Of a DNA stretch of 64,000 nucleotides, positions 17,366 through 26,684 are shown one piece after another. The notes under the pieces were generated by a model. That model saw only the letters and a program-made list of their open reading frames with translations, had not been told where the DNA came from and ran no database searches. Source of the stretch: Gemmata massiliana (lineage in GTDB: Bacteria > Planctomycetota > Planctomycetia > Gemmatales > Gemmataceae); the NCBI GenBank assembly GCA_000531095.1, contig HG799467.1, positions 132,544 to 196,543 on the forward strand, given 5' to 3'. Positions within the stretch are counted from its first letter, which is position 1. Every line of letters starts with the position of its first letter. The position numbers and the translations under genes are program-made.

Positions 17366-19156
17366 TTACTTGACGAGGCGGTTGGCCGCGTAGCTGATTC
17401 CCTCGAACTCCTTGGATTTGCGCACGGGTTCGAGGTCGGGGTCTCGCGCCAACCCCGGGAGGTTGCTGTACCCGTCGCGAACGGCCTGGCGCAAGAACTC
17501 CAGTGCCTTCGCCTTGTCTTCCGGGTTCGTCGCGGAGGTCAGCGAGTACACGCACGCGGCCTGGTAGCTCACCTCGGCGTCGTCGGACAGGAGCAGGGCT
17601 TGCTCGACCTCTTTGTGCGCGCCGTCGCGATCCTTGAGGCGGGCGAGGAGGACCGCCCGGCCCGAGCGCCCGAGCGCGAACTCCGGGTAGAACTCGACCA
17701 CCCGCGTCGCGACCTTGAGCGCCCCGCGCGGATCCTTCTCTTTCAAACGGTCGGCCAAAACGTGGGCCTGGTTCTGGAGCGCGACCAGGGACCGCGGGTT
17801 GAATTCCTCGGCGCTGCGGAAGTCCGCGAGTGCGCCCGTCGGGTCGTCCGAGACGCGCACCGTTCCGCGGACCAGGAAGTCCATTTCGGTCGTCGCGGTG
17901 AGTTTGCCGGCGGCCTCGCGGTCCGCCTTCGCGCCCAACGGGTCGCGCCCGTCCCGCGCCGCGGCCCGGAGCAAGTGAATGTGGAGCGGGGACGCGCCGC
18001 GCTCGAGGGCGCACGTGTAGTCCTTGTCCGCGGCCTCCAGTTGCGCGCGGGCGGCGGCGGCCCGGCCGGGGCGCGCCTCGTCGGTTCTGGCGAGCCGGTA
18101 GCGCGTCAACCCGCGTGCGCGGTACGCCTCGGCGTAGCCCGGGTCGAGGTCGATCGCCTTCGTGAACTCGGCCTCCGCGAGCGCCGGCTTCTTGCACAGG
18201 CCGTAGATCGCCCCGCGCTGGAGCGCCGGGCGCGGATCCTTGGGGAGCAGCACGCGGGCCACGTCGTAGCGCTCCAGCGCCCGCGTGTACTGGCCGAGCT
18301 GCTGGCGGCAGTACGCGAGGCAGAACTGCGCCGCGCCGTGGGCCGGTTGGTCGGCGATCGCGCGGTCGAGGAGCGGGACCGCGGTGGCGTAGCGCCCGCT
18401 CATCAGCGCGAACGCGGCCTCGATGAATTCCGTGCGCGCGCCGGGCACTTTTGCGGGGTTGGGGGCCTCGAACACTTCACCGACTGCCGGTGCGATGAGC
18501 GCCGCTTGCCGGTCGAGGGCGGCCGGGGCCGCGCTCGCGCCGAAGCACGCTTGGGCCGCGCGGTTCAGCTTCCACGCTTGGGCCGCGCGCTCGCGGCGCT
18601 CCGATTCCGGGCGCGTCTCGAAGCCCTGCCACCGGGCCTGGGCCAACAGGAGCAGCAGTTCGCCCAGGTCCGCGGTCAGGGCGCCGCGCTCGGTCTCGGT
18701 GAGCCGGCTCACTTCGGGGCGCTTCTGCCAGTCCGGGTCGCCGGGCAGCCCGTAGGCCGCGAGCAGTTCCCCGGCCCGCTTCTCGCCGCGCTCGTGGGTG
18801 GTTTTGTCGCCGTACAGGATCAGGTCGATGCGCACCGTGTCGAGCGCGGCGCGCGTGACGCGGGCCTGCTCCACGGCGCCGACCCGGGCGGTGGCCTCCG
18901 CGCGCTGGTGGAGGATGCCGCCCAGCCCGAGTGCCAGCCCGATGAGGCCCGCGGCCATCAGGCGCACGGTCAGCCCCGGGTTGCGCCGGCGCCACTTCCC
19001 GAGGCGCTCGGTGACCGAGGTCTCGCGGGCGTACCGGAGCGGTTGGTCGTTCAGATGGCGCTCGAGGTCGGTCCGGAGCTGCTCGGCGCTCTGGTACCGG
19101 TCTTCGGGTTCGGCGGCGAGCAGCTTCCGCACGATGGCCTCGACCGCGGGCGTCAC
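17366..19156 (-). CDS. Ser/Thr kinase-TPR protein, C-terminal part (TM and TPR repeats)
   Basis: This is the downstream part of the kinase gene whose 5' part lies at 19229-20378. It starts with the end of the kinase C-lobe (ILLAAEPEDRYQSAEQL-like consensus region), then a basic linker, a single transmembrane helix (about LMAAGLIGLALGLGGIL) and roughly eight degenerate TPR units with typical A..Y..RG..Y and F.KAIDLDPGYAEAY patterns. The frame is open upstream to about 19240. Reading across the shift gives a protein of about 1,000 residues with a cytoplasmic kinase and an extracytoplasmic TPR region, a common planctomycete architecture. On its own this part has no catalytic residues. Confidence 0.8.
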   Translation of the reverse strand: MTPAVEAIVRKLLAAEPEDRYQSAEQLRTDLERHLNDQPLRYARETSVTERLGKWRRRNPGLTVRLMAAGLIGLALGLGGILHQRAEATARVGAVEQARVTRAALDTVRIDLILYGDKTTHERGEKRAGELLAAYGLPGDPDWQKRPEVSRLTETERGALTADLGELLLLLAQARWQGFETRPESERRERAAQAWKLNRAAQACFGASAAPAALDRQAALIAPAVGEVFEAPNPAKVPGARTEFIEAAFALMSGRYATAVPLLDRAIADQPAHGAAQFCLAYCRQQLGQYTRALERYDVARVLLPKDPRPALQRGAIYGLCKKPALAEAEFTKAIDLDPGYAEAYRARGLTRYRLARTDEARPGRAAAARAQLEAADKDYTCALERGASPLHIHLLRAAARDGRDPLGAKADREAAGKLTATTEMDFLVRGTVRVSDDPTGALADFRSAEEFNPRSLVALQNQAHVLADRLKEKDPRGALKVATRVVEFYPEFALGRSGRAVLLARLKDRDGAHKEVEQALLLSDDAEVSYQAACVYSLTSATNPEDKAKALEFLRQAVRDGYSNLPGLARDPDLEPVRKSKEFEGISYAANRLVK

Positions 19157-19228
19157 CGCCGGGTTCAGCGGGCGCAGCGCGGGCGGTCCCTGGCGCCGGA
19201 GCGCGACCTGGCCGTCGATGTCGCGCAG

Positions 19229-20378
19229 CCCCTTCGGGTCGGGGGAACGGCACGGATCCCGTGAGCATCTCGAACGCCATCGCGCCGAGCGCGTACAGGT
19301 CGGTGCGCTGGTCGAGGGCGCCGGCGCCGCGGTTCCGCATGTCGAGCAGTTGCTCGATCGCCATGTACGGCATCGTCCCGCCGACGAGTTCGCGGTCCGG
19401 GCGGGCGGCGTCGAACGACAGGTTGAAGTCGAGGAGCATCGGCTCGCCGGTGTCGGCGAGGAGCACGTTGGCGGGCTTCAGGTCGAGGTGCAGGATGCCG
19501 CGCTCGTGGGCGTGCGCGAGGCCCTCGGCGAGTTGCACGAGCGCCTGCACAACGGTCCGCGGGTCGCCCACGATGGGCGGCGGGTCCGCGGAGTCCCAGG
19601 TCCAAACGGGCACCCGCGGGGCGCCCGAGCGCCCGTCGGAGGCCGGGACCGATTTGCTGTCCGTGGTCAGCGTCGTGCGCGCGCCGCGCGCCACCGTGCT
19701 CCGGCGCCCGGCCACCCGCGAGGGATCGGAGCGGTACACCCGGAGCAGGTCCGCGATCGTGACCTTGCCCAGGAACGGCATGCAGAGCACCTGCACGGGG
19801 CCGTCGGTGTGGACCGAGTACACGGGCACGATGTTCGTGTGCTGGAGCCGGGCGAGGCGCTCGGCCTCGTGCGTCGGGCGCAGCGTGACTTTGAGCGCGA
19901 CGGGCCGGTTCGCGAGGCTCTCCTGGTGCGCGAGGTACACTCGCGCGAACGCCCCGCGCCCGAGTTCCCCAACAAGTTTGAACCCGAGCACCGTGTCCCC
20001 GACACGCGGGGGCCGGCGTGCCCCCGGGAACATGGACTCACCGTCGTCGTCCCATTCCGAGCTCCAGTCGGAGCCCGAAAGGTTCGCGATCCCGAGCGGC
20101 GCGTTTGATAGTGGGGCGAGGCGCCCGCGCTGCGGGGGGGTCACCACCGGGAACGCCTCGGCCGACGCCGGCAGGGCCGCGGGAACCCGCATCGTCGGCT
20201 GGTCCTCCGCCCCGGGCGCGGGGCGCGCGGGTTCCGGGGCGGGCACGAACCTCGGGTCGTTGCTCGGAAAGACCGTCGTGGGATGCACGGGCAACTCGGG
20301 CGAAACAGTATGGGCGGCGGCCGGATTTTCACCGACCGGAACGACCCGCGCCGGGGGCACGGGTTGTAACGAATACAC
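19229..20378 (-). CDS. Ser/Thr protein kinase, N-terminal catalytic part (frameshifted)
   Basis: GTG start at 20378 with AGGGCAAG about 10 bases upstream. The first about 125 residues are Pro/Ala-rich and disordered. Kinase motifs follow: glycine loop GELGRGAFARVY (about residue 137), ALKV with the ATP-binding Lys, the catalytic loop HLDLKPANVLL, LLDFNLS in place of DFG, and GTMPYMAIEQL in place of APE. The HRD arginine is replaced by Leu and the DFG glycine by Asn, a variant seen in planctomycete kinases. The frame is lost after TGSVPFP. Removing one base from the C run at 19229-19232 or the G run at 19241-19245 joins it to the TPR part. A sequencing error is the simplest explanation. Confidence 0.85.
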
Positions 20379-20508
20379 TGCCGTACTTGCCCTGTAGAAC
20401 GGAAATGCCTGGCTGCTGGGGGAAGCTGGGCAATTTCCGTAAAATTCTCTTTCGCCAGAAATGAAAAAAACGCCGTTGTTGCGCTCGGAGCCAAATTCGC
20501 GCGGCGCG

Positions 20509-22422
20509 TTACACCGCGGGCCGGTCGAGCACCTCGCGAACGAGCCGCGTGAGCACTTCGGCCGTGAAGGGCTTGTGGAGGAACACCGCGGTCGATTCCG
20601 CGAGCCCGCGCTCGACGAGCGCGTCCTCGGTGTACCCGGACACGAACATCACCTTGATCCCCGGGCGCAACGGGACAACGGCCTGGGCCAGTTCGCCGCC
20701 GCTCATCCCCGGCATCACGACATCCGTGAGGAGCATGTGGATCGGCCCGGCGTGCGCGCGGGCCAGCCCCAGGGCCTCCGGTCCCGAAGAGGCGTCGAGT
20801 ACCGCGTACCCTTTTTGTGCCAGGAGCATCGTGATGACGCGCCGCACCCCGGCGTCGTCGTCCGTGACCAGGATCGTTTCGGACCCGCGGTCCGTCTGCG
20901 GCCCGCCCTCCGCGGCCCGCGGGTCGGGGAGCGGCTCGGACACCGGGAGGTACACGCTGAACGTGGTCCCGCGCCCGGGGGCGCTGACGACCCCGACGTC
21001 GCCCCCGGTCTGGCTCACGATACCGTACACAGTTGAGAGCCCTAAGCCCGTTCCTTGATTGCCTTTAGTGGTGAAGAACGGCTCGAAGATCTTGCCCTTC
21101 ACCTCGTCGGTCATGCCCGAACCGGTGTCGGTCATTTCGAGCACCGCGTAGCGCCCTGGTTTCAGCCCCGGGATCGGCGGCACGGCCCCGTCGTCGAGGC
21201 GCAGGTCCGAGGTGCGAACCGTGAGCCGGCCCCCGCGCGGCATCGCGTCGCGGGCGTTCAGCGCCAGGTTCATCAGCACCTGGGTGATCTGTGTCGGGTC
21301 GGCCATCACCGACCCGAGGAACGGGTCGGCCTCGGTCGCGAACTCGATGTGGCTGCCGATGAGCCGGCGCACCATGCCGGCGGTGTCGCGCACCACGGCG
21401 TTCAGGTTGAGCGCGCACGGGAGCAGGATCTGCTTGCGGCTGAACGCGAGGATCTGCCGGGTGAGGGCCGCGGCCCGGTCGCTGGCCGCCTTCACCTCCT
21501 GGAGGTGCTCGCGGACCTCGCTCGGGGGCAGGATGCCGGAGAGGATCAGCTCGCTGAACCCGCCGATCACGGTCATGATGTTGTTGAAGTCGTGGGCGAT
21601 CCCGCCCGCGAGCCGGCCCACGGCCTCCATCTTCTGGGCCTGCCGGAGGTGCTCTTCGAGGCGCTTGCGCTCGGTCACGTCGCGGAACACCAGAACGGCC
21701 CCGGCGAGGCGCCCGTTGGCGTCGCTGATCGGGGCCGCGCTGTCGTCGATCGGCACCTCCCCGCCCGCGCGCTGGAGGAGCAGGGTGCCCTCGGCGATCG
21801 CGGCCGGCTGCCGGGTCCGCAGGGCCTCGAGCGCGGGGTTCGTGACCAGCGCGCGGGTGCGGTCGGAGACGATCGGGAACACTTCCTCGACCGGGCGCCC
21901 CTGGGCGTCGACCGCGGCCCACCCGGTCAGTTGTTCGGCCAGCCCGTTCATGAACCGGACGCGCCCGCCCTCGTCGATCGCGATCAGCCCGTCCCCGATG
22001 CTCCCGAGCGTGGCCGCGAGCCAGCGCTCGTTATCGCGCAGCCGGCGCTCCATCTCGTGCTTGTACAGGGCCATTTCGATCGCGGTCTGCAGGTCGCGGT
22101 CCTCGTAGGGCTTGAGGACGTACCCGTAGGGCTCGGTGATCTTGGCCCGGCGCAGCGTTTCGGGGTCCGAGTTGGCCGTCAGGTACACGACCGGCAGGTC
22201 GAGCTGGCCGCGGACGCGCGCCGCGGCCTCGATCCCGTCCATGTCCCCTTCGAGGCGGATGTCCATGAGCACGATGCTCGGGCGCAGGTCCGTCGCCTTG
22301 CGCACGGCGTCGGCCCCGGTCGCGGCGAGCCCGGCGATCGAGTACCCCATGCTCGTCAGGCGCTTCTGGATGCCCAGAGCGATGATGCGCTCGTCCTCGA
22401 CGATCAGTACGCTGGTTGGCAT
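20509..22422 (-). CDS. Hybrid histidine kinase (REC-PAS-HisKA-HATPase-REC)
   Basis: 637 residues, cytoplasmic, no membrane segment. The N-terminal receiver has VLIVEDE and phospho-acceptor Asp54 in VLMDIRLEG, with the conserved Lys in YVLKPYE. A PAS domain spans about 130-255. The HisKA box is GGIAHDFNNIM (His about 275). The HATPase shows NLALNARDAMP, the G1 box MTDTGSGM and the TGLGLSTVYGIV loop. A second receiver (about 515-630) has TDDD and Asp in LLTDVVMPGMSGG. The N-terminal receiver suggests control by another kinase, plausibly the MASE1 kinase encoded immediately upstream (28 bases away on the same strand). Confidence 0.92.
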   Translation of the reverse strand: MPTSVLIVEDERIIALGIQKRLTSMGYSIAGLAATGADAVRKATDLRPSIVLMDIRLEGDMDGIEAAARVRGQLDLPVVYLTANSDPETLRRAKITEPYGYVLKPYEDRDLQTAIEMALYKHEMERRLRDNERWLAATLGSIGDGLIAIDEGGRVRFMNGLAEQLTGWAAVDAQGRPVEEVFPIVSDRTRALVTNPALEALRTRQPAAIAEGTLLLQRAGGEVPIDDSAAPISDANGRLAGAVLVFRDVTERKRLEEHLRQAQKMEAVGRLAGGIAHDFNNIMTVIGGFSELILSGILPPSEVREHLQEVKAASDRAAALTRQILAFSRKQILLPCALNLNAVVRDTAGMVRRLIGSHIEFATEADPFLGSVMADPTQITQVLMNLALNARDAMPRGGRLTVRTSDLRLDDGAVPPIPGLKPGRYAVLEMTDTGSGMTDEVKGKIFEPFFTTKGNQGTGLGLSTVYGIVSQTGGDVGVVSAPGRGTTFSVYLPVSEPLPDPRAAEGGPQTDRGSETILVTDDDAGVRRVITMLLAQKGYAVLDASSGPEALGLARAHAGPIHMLLTDVVMPGMSGGELAQAVVPLRPGIKVMFVSGYTEDALVERGLAESTAVFLHKPFTAEVLTRLVREVLDRPAV

Positions 22423-22450
22423 GTGCCCCTCTGCTGACGTGCCTGACCGC

Positions 22451-24421
22451 TTACCCGCGGGCCGGGAACCGGATCGTGAACCGCGTTCCCCCGGTCCCGT
22501 TCAGGGTGATTTCCCCACCGAGCTGGTCGACCAACGTGTTTGCGAGTTGAAGGCCGAACGAGGTCGACTGCCGGAAATCGAACCCGGGCGGCAACCCCAC
22601 GCCGTCGTCGGCGACGGTGAGGACGTTCGTACCGGGTTCCGCGCGCACTAAGGATACCTCGATCATACCACCTTCCCGGCCCGCGAAAGCGTACTTTAAA
22701 CAATTCGAGACCAGTTCGTTGATCAGCAGCCCGCACGGGATCGCGATGTCCAGTGGTACGGGCGGGACCGTGACCGACACGGTCAGCCGGATCGCCTCGT
22801 CGTCGGCCCGGTACGCCCGGAACAAATCTTCTGCCAAGTTCAAGACATACGTCCCGAACTCGACGCTGGCGAGGTTCTCGGACCGGTACAGGCGCTCGTG
22901 GATCAGGGCCATCGACCGGACGCGCCCGCGGCTCTCGCGGAACGCGGCCAGGGCCTCGGGGTCGGTGATCCCGTCCGCCTGGAGGTCGAGGAGCGTCGAG
23001 ATGATCTGCAAGTTGTTCTTCACCCGGTGGTGGATCTCCTTGAGCATCACCTCTTTTTCGTGGACCGACGCGAGCAACCGGGCCTCGGCCCGTTTCCGTT
23101 CCGTGATGTCCTGGATCTGGGAGATGAAGTACAGCGGCTCCCCGCGCGCGTCGCGCACCAGCGAGACCGCGAGCAGCACGTCGATGACGTGCCCGGACTT
23201 GTGGAAGTATACATTATACATCTGGTACGACGCTAACTCGCCGCGGAGTACTTGTTCGACCAGGGCGAGGTCCGCCCCGAGGTCGTCCGGGTGCGTGATC
23301 GTCTGGAAATCGATGGTGAGGAGCTCGGCTTCCGAGTACCCGACCAGCGCGCACACGGACTGGTTCACCTTGAGCCAGCGCCCTTCCGGGGAGACCAGGG
23401 CCACCCCGATGGGCGCGGCATCGAACGCGCTGCGGAACCGCTCCTCGCTCTCGCGCAGCGCTTCGGCGGCCCGGATGCGGTCCGTGATGACCTGTGTGTA
23501 GAACACGAGCCCGCCGATCTCGCCCCCGGCCTTGCGCCAGGGCCGGGCCTCCCACTGGAGCCACTCGATGTTTCCGTCGTCCCGCGGGAACGGGTCCTCG
23601 GAGCACATCTCGACGGCCCCCTCGAGGACGCGCCGGTGGATCCTCTTCCAGCGCTCCGGGATGTCCGGGAACACCTCGTAGTGTGAGCGCCCGATGACGT
23701 TCTGCCCGGTGAGGTGGTAGTCGGTCAGCCACCGGTCGCTGGCCTGCACGTACCGCATCTCGGTGTCGAGCATGGCGATGGCGGCCGGGGCGTGCTTGAT
23801 GAACTGGCGCAGCAGCATGTCGGCCGCTTCCAGGGCGTCGGCCGAGCGCTTGATCGCGGTGATGTCGCGCCCCTCGGGGATGAGCAGGGTCACAGTCCCG
23901 TTCTCGTCGTGGAACGGTTTGAGCGAGAAATCGACCCACAGCAGTTCGCCGTTCGCGGCGCGGTGCGTGGTTACGAACCGCACCGTTTCCCCGCGGTTGG
24001 CCCGGGCGATCGCGTCCCGCAGACGGTCCTGTTGGACCGGGTCGTGGGTCCACCAGGGCGTTTCCCAGAACGGCTTCCCCAGAACCTCGTCTTCGGACAA
24101 CCCGGCCGCGGCCAGGGCGGTCCGGTTCGCCTCGATGACGGTGCCGTCGGCCGTCATCAGCCCGATGAACTGGAACGTCTGGTCGAAGATCGCCCGGAAC
24201 CGCTTCTCGCTCTCGCGCAGCGCGCGCGCGGCGGTCCGCGCGTCCGACACGTTGCGGATCGCGATCACCCCGCCCTCGACCCCGTTGGGACCGAGGATCG
24301 GGCGCCCGGTGACGCTGATGGGGATCCCGTCCGGGTGCGCGTTACTGACGGTCATCAGCTCCACGTCGTCGCACGACTCGCCGCGCATGGCCAGGAAGAT
24401 CGGGAGCCGGTCCGGGGGCAC
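22451..24421 (-). CDS. Multi-PAS histidine kinase, C-terminal part (PAS x3-4, HisKA_2, HATPase)
   Basis: 656 residues as read from ATG 24421. It begins mid-PAS (PPDRLPIFLAMRGES is the interior of a PAS fold), so the true start is upstream in another frame (24355-26388). Three more PAS domains follow at about 68-190, 195-320 and 323-445, each ending in a D.T..K-type stretch. The kinase core is of the HisKA_2 class (KEIHHRVKNNLQI, His about 459), with NELVSNCLKYAF and the ATP-lid residues TVADDGVGLPPGF. This class differs from the HisKA of the downstream hybrid kinase. It is separated from the hybrid kinase gene by 28 bases. Confidence 0.88.
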   Translation of the reverse strand: MPPDRLPIFLAMRGESCDDVELMTVSNAHPDGIPISVTGRPILGPNGVEGGVIAIRNVSDARTAARALRESEKRFRAIFDQTFQFIGLMTADGTVIEANRTALAAAGLSEDEVLGKPFWETPWWTHDPVQQDRLRDAIARANRGETVRFVTTHRAANGELLWVDFSLKPFHDENGTVTLLIPEGRDITAIKRSADALEAADMLLRQFIKHAPAAIAMLDTEMRYVQASDRWLTDYHLTGQNVIGRSHYEVFPDIPERWKRIHRRVLEGAVEMCSEDPFPRDDGNIEWLQWEARPWRKAGGEIGGLVFYTQVITDRIRAAEALRESEERFRSAFDAAPIGVALVSPEGRWLKVNQSVCALVGYSEAELLTIDFQTITHPDDLGADLALVEQVLRGELASYQMYNVYFHKSGHVIDVLLAVSLVRDARGEPLYFISQIQDITERKRAEARLLASVHEKEVMLKEIHHRVKNNLQIISTLLDLQADGITDPEALAAFRESRGRVRSMALIHERLYRSENLASVEFGTYVLNLAEDLFRAYRADDEAIRLTVSVTVPPVPLDIAIPCGLLINELVSNCLKYAFAGREGGMIEVSLVRAEPGTNVLTVADDGVGLPPGFDFRQSTSFGLQLANTLVDQLGGEITLNGTGGTRFTIRFPARG

Positions 24422-26388
24422 GGCGCGCTCCCGTCGGGCAGGTACACCCCGTTGACGCGGGCGCGCTCGATGGGCGAGAGGTGCTCGGTCGGCTCCGGGT
24501 GCAGTTGCCGGAACGCCCGGTTCTGCATCAGGAACTTGCCGTTCTTATCGACCACGAGCACGGCCTCGCCCAAACTGTCGAGGACGGTCTGGAGGAGCTG
24601 TTTCTGCTCGCGGAGCGCCCCGACCGCGCGCTGCAACTCGGTCGCGCGCGCCTCGGCGATCGCGGTGCGCTCGGCGACCCGCTGTTCGAGTTCGGCGTTC
24701 AGCCGGCGCACCTCGTCCTGGGCGAGCTTCTGCTCGGTGACGTCCACCGAGAACCCGATGAGCCCGGTGACGCGCCCGGTCGCGTCGCGGTAGGGGAGCT
24801 TGGACGTCTGGAGCCACCGGGTGCCGGCGAGCGTGTAGAGCGGCTCGATGACCCCGCGCACCTCGCGGGCCTCGGTCATGATCGCCTCGTCGTCCCGGCG
24901 GTACTGCTCCGCGTGCGGGGAGCCGATCTCGGCGTCCGTGCGCCCCTCCAGGGCCTCGCGCGGGAGCCCGACGAGCCGGACCAGTTCGTTGTTCACCCGC
25001 ACCAGGCGGTGGTCCCGGTCCTTGTGGAAAATGAGGGCCGGGACGGTGTCGAGGATCAGTTGCAGGTCGGCGCGCTGCCGGACCAGTTCGGCCTGCGCGC
25101 GCTTCAGCTCGTCGATGTCCGTCGACGTCCCGATCCGGCCGGCCGGCGCCCCGTCGGGCCCGACTACCGCCACGGACCGCACGAGGAACCAGCGGTACTC
25201 CCCGCCGCGAACCGGGCGCATCCGGAACTCGCTCTGGAACACGGCCCCGGCCCGGCGCGCGTCCGCGTGCGCGCCTAGTAAGCGCTTCAGATCGTCGGGG
25301 TGGACCACCCGGGCCAGGTCGTCGGGGGCCGCCCCGGTCAGCCCGGTGTACTCGGTCCACTGCTGGTTCAGGTACGAGACGGCCCCGTCCGGGGTGGTCC
25401 CCCAAACGATTTGGGGGATGGCCTCGGCGAGGTTCCGGAACTGCGCCTCGCTCGCGCGCAGCGCGGCCTCGATGTCGGCGCGCTCGCGGAGCACGGCGCA
25501 CAGCACCAGGGAGGTGACGACCGCCACGGCGAGGAACACGTCGAGCAGCAGCAGGGACTCGTACACGTCCGCGCGCACGAACGGCCCGGTCCCGCGGACC
25601 GTGCCCCAGACCGCGAACGCCGCGATCACCACGACCGTCAGGGCCGCGCCGCGCGGCCCGAACCGGACCGACGCCCACACCAGAAACGGCAGGCTCAGGT
25701 ACGCGAGCGGGCTGGCGCGCGCGCCCGTGTGCTCCCAACCGCCGAACGCCAGTACGCTGGCGCCCAGGAGCAGCGCGAACATGCCGACCGCTTCGCCCGC
25801 GCCCGGGCGGTTCGCCCCGGGCGCCCGGGGCCGTCCCCAGGTCAGGAGCACAGGTGCGACCACCAGTACGCCGACCGCGTCGCCCAGCCACCACGTCCAC
25901 CACAGTGTGCCGAACGCCCCCCAGGGGGCCAACCCGCTCGTACACAGCGCGGTCACCCCGATCGTGGCCGCGATCAGGCACGCGCCGGGCACGAGTGCCA
26001 CGAAGCGGAACACGTGGCGGGCGCGGTCCAGGGGCGGTACCGCGCCGGCGGCCCGGCGCACGAGTTGCGCCCCCGCGAGGGCTTGAAGGGTTGATCCCGA
26101 TGCGATCGCGATCGCGGCGCCGAGATGCGCGCCGAACGCCCCGGCTCCCACGGGAGTAAAGGCGTCCCACACGTTGGCCAGGACCGCGCCGAGCCAGATC
26201 CCGGGCCACACGCGGGGGCCGAAAATGAGTACGGCCGCGAACGCGATCCCCGACGGGGGCCAGATCGCCGTCACCTTGTGGTCCGGCGGGAGCCCCAGGG
26301 CCAGACCCATCCGGGCGGTCGCGGCGTACACCAGTGCCAGCCCGGGCACGACGGCCCACCGGCGCCAGCGCGAGTGTCGTGATTCCAT
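24355..26388 (-). CDS. MASE1-PAS sensor, N-terminal part of the multi-PAS histidine kinase
   Basis: As read, 677 residues. A MASE1 integral membrane sensor of about eight to ten helices (residues 10-300, with IWPPSGIAFAAVL and WWTWWLGDAVGVLVVAP) is followed by PAS domains at about 325-440 and 445-570, a short coiled coil (LNAELEQRVAERTA) and the start of a third PAS. The frame then diverges after GVYLPDGSA. The expected continuation (PPDRLPIFLAMRGES) is in the frame of the 22451-24421 gene. One base appears to be missing at about 24421-24433. The intact protein would be about 1,300 residues. MASE1 ligands are generally unknown. Confidence 0.85.
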   Translation of the reverse strand: MESRHSRWRRWAVVPGLALVYAATARMGLALGLPPDHKVTAIWPPSGIAFAAVLIFGPRVWPGIWLGAVLANVWDAFTPVGAGAFGAHLGAAIAIASGSTLQALAGAQLVRRAAGAVPPLDRARHVFRFVALVPGACLIAATIGVTALCTSGLAPWGAFGTLWWTWWLGDAVGVLVVAPVLLTWGRPRAPGANRPGAGEAVGMFALLLGASVLAFGGWEHTGARASPLAYLSLPFLVWASVRFGPRGAALTVVVIAAFAVWGTVRGTGPFVRADVYESLLLLDVFLAVAVVTSLVLCAVLRERADIEAALRASEAQFRNLAEAIPQIVWGTTPDGAVSYLNQQWTEYTGLTGAAPDDLARVVHPDDLKRLLGAHADARRAGAVFQSEFRMRPVRGGEYRWFLVRSVAVVGPDGAPAGRIGTSTDIDELKRAQAELVRQRADLQLILDTVPALIFHKDRDHRLVRVNNELVRLVGLPREALEGRTDAEIGSPHAEQYRRDDEAIMTEAREVRGVIEPLYTLAGTRWLQTSKLPYRDATGRVTGLIGFSVDVTEQKLAQDEVRRLNAELEQRVAERTAIAEARATELQRAVGALREQKQLLQTVLDSLGEAVLVVDKNGKFLMQNRAFRQLHPEPTEHLSPIERARVNGVYLPDGSAPCPRTGSRSSWPCAASRATTWS

Positions 26389-26684
26389 CGTGCGTTCCGG
26401 TTGCCGTGCGGGTCGGGAGAGGGCGCGCCCGGGCGCGCCGGACCGGTACCATCATTAATTTATGGTAGAACCAAAATTGATCCGACGCACTGATTATTAT
26501 GTGAGGAGAGAGCCGCGCTCGGCGGGTCCGGTCGGAAGGGGACGTGTTGAGGTTAATCGCAGCCAGCGCCATCGTTTGCGCCGTTCCAACGGAACGGCAC
26601 GAGGCCCGCGGAGCGATTGAGTAACTCAGTTGATTGTTAGAAGGGCACCAATTCGCGCGACACGGTATTTGTTGGTGCCGACCG
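26389..26684. other. Intergenic region upstream of the sensor kinase gene
   Basis: About 300 bp. The part from 26455 to 26510 is AT-rich and could contain the promoter of the minus-strand kinase genes. No RNA gene or repeat was recognised. Confidence 0.4.

Noticed and set aside
17600-19264. Plus-strand open frame opposite the kinase-TPR gene
   Set aside because: Low-complexity Ala/Arg/Gly composition, no motif, and a real TPR protein on the other strand.
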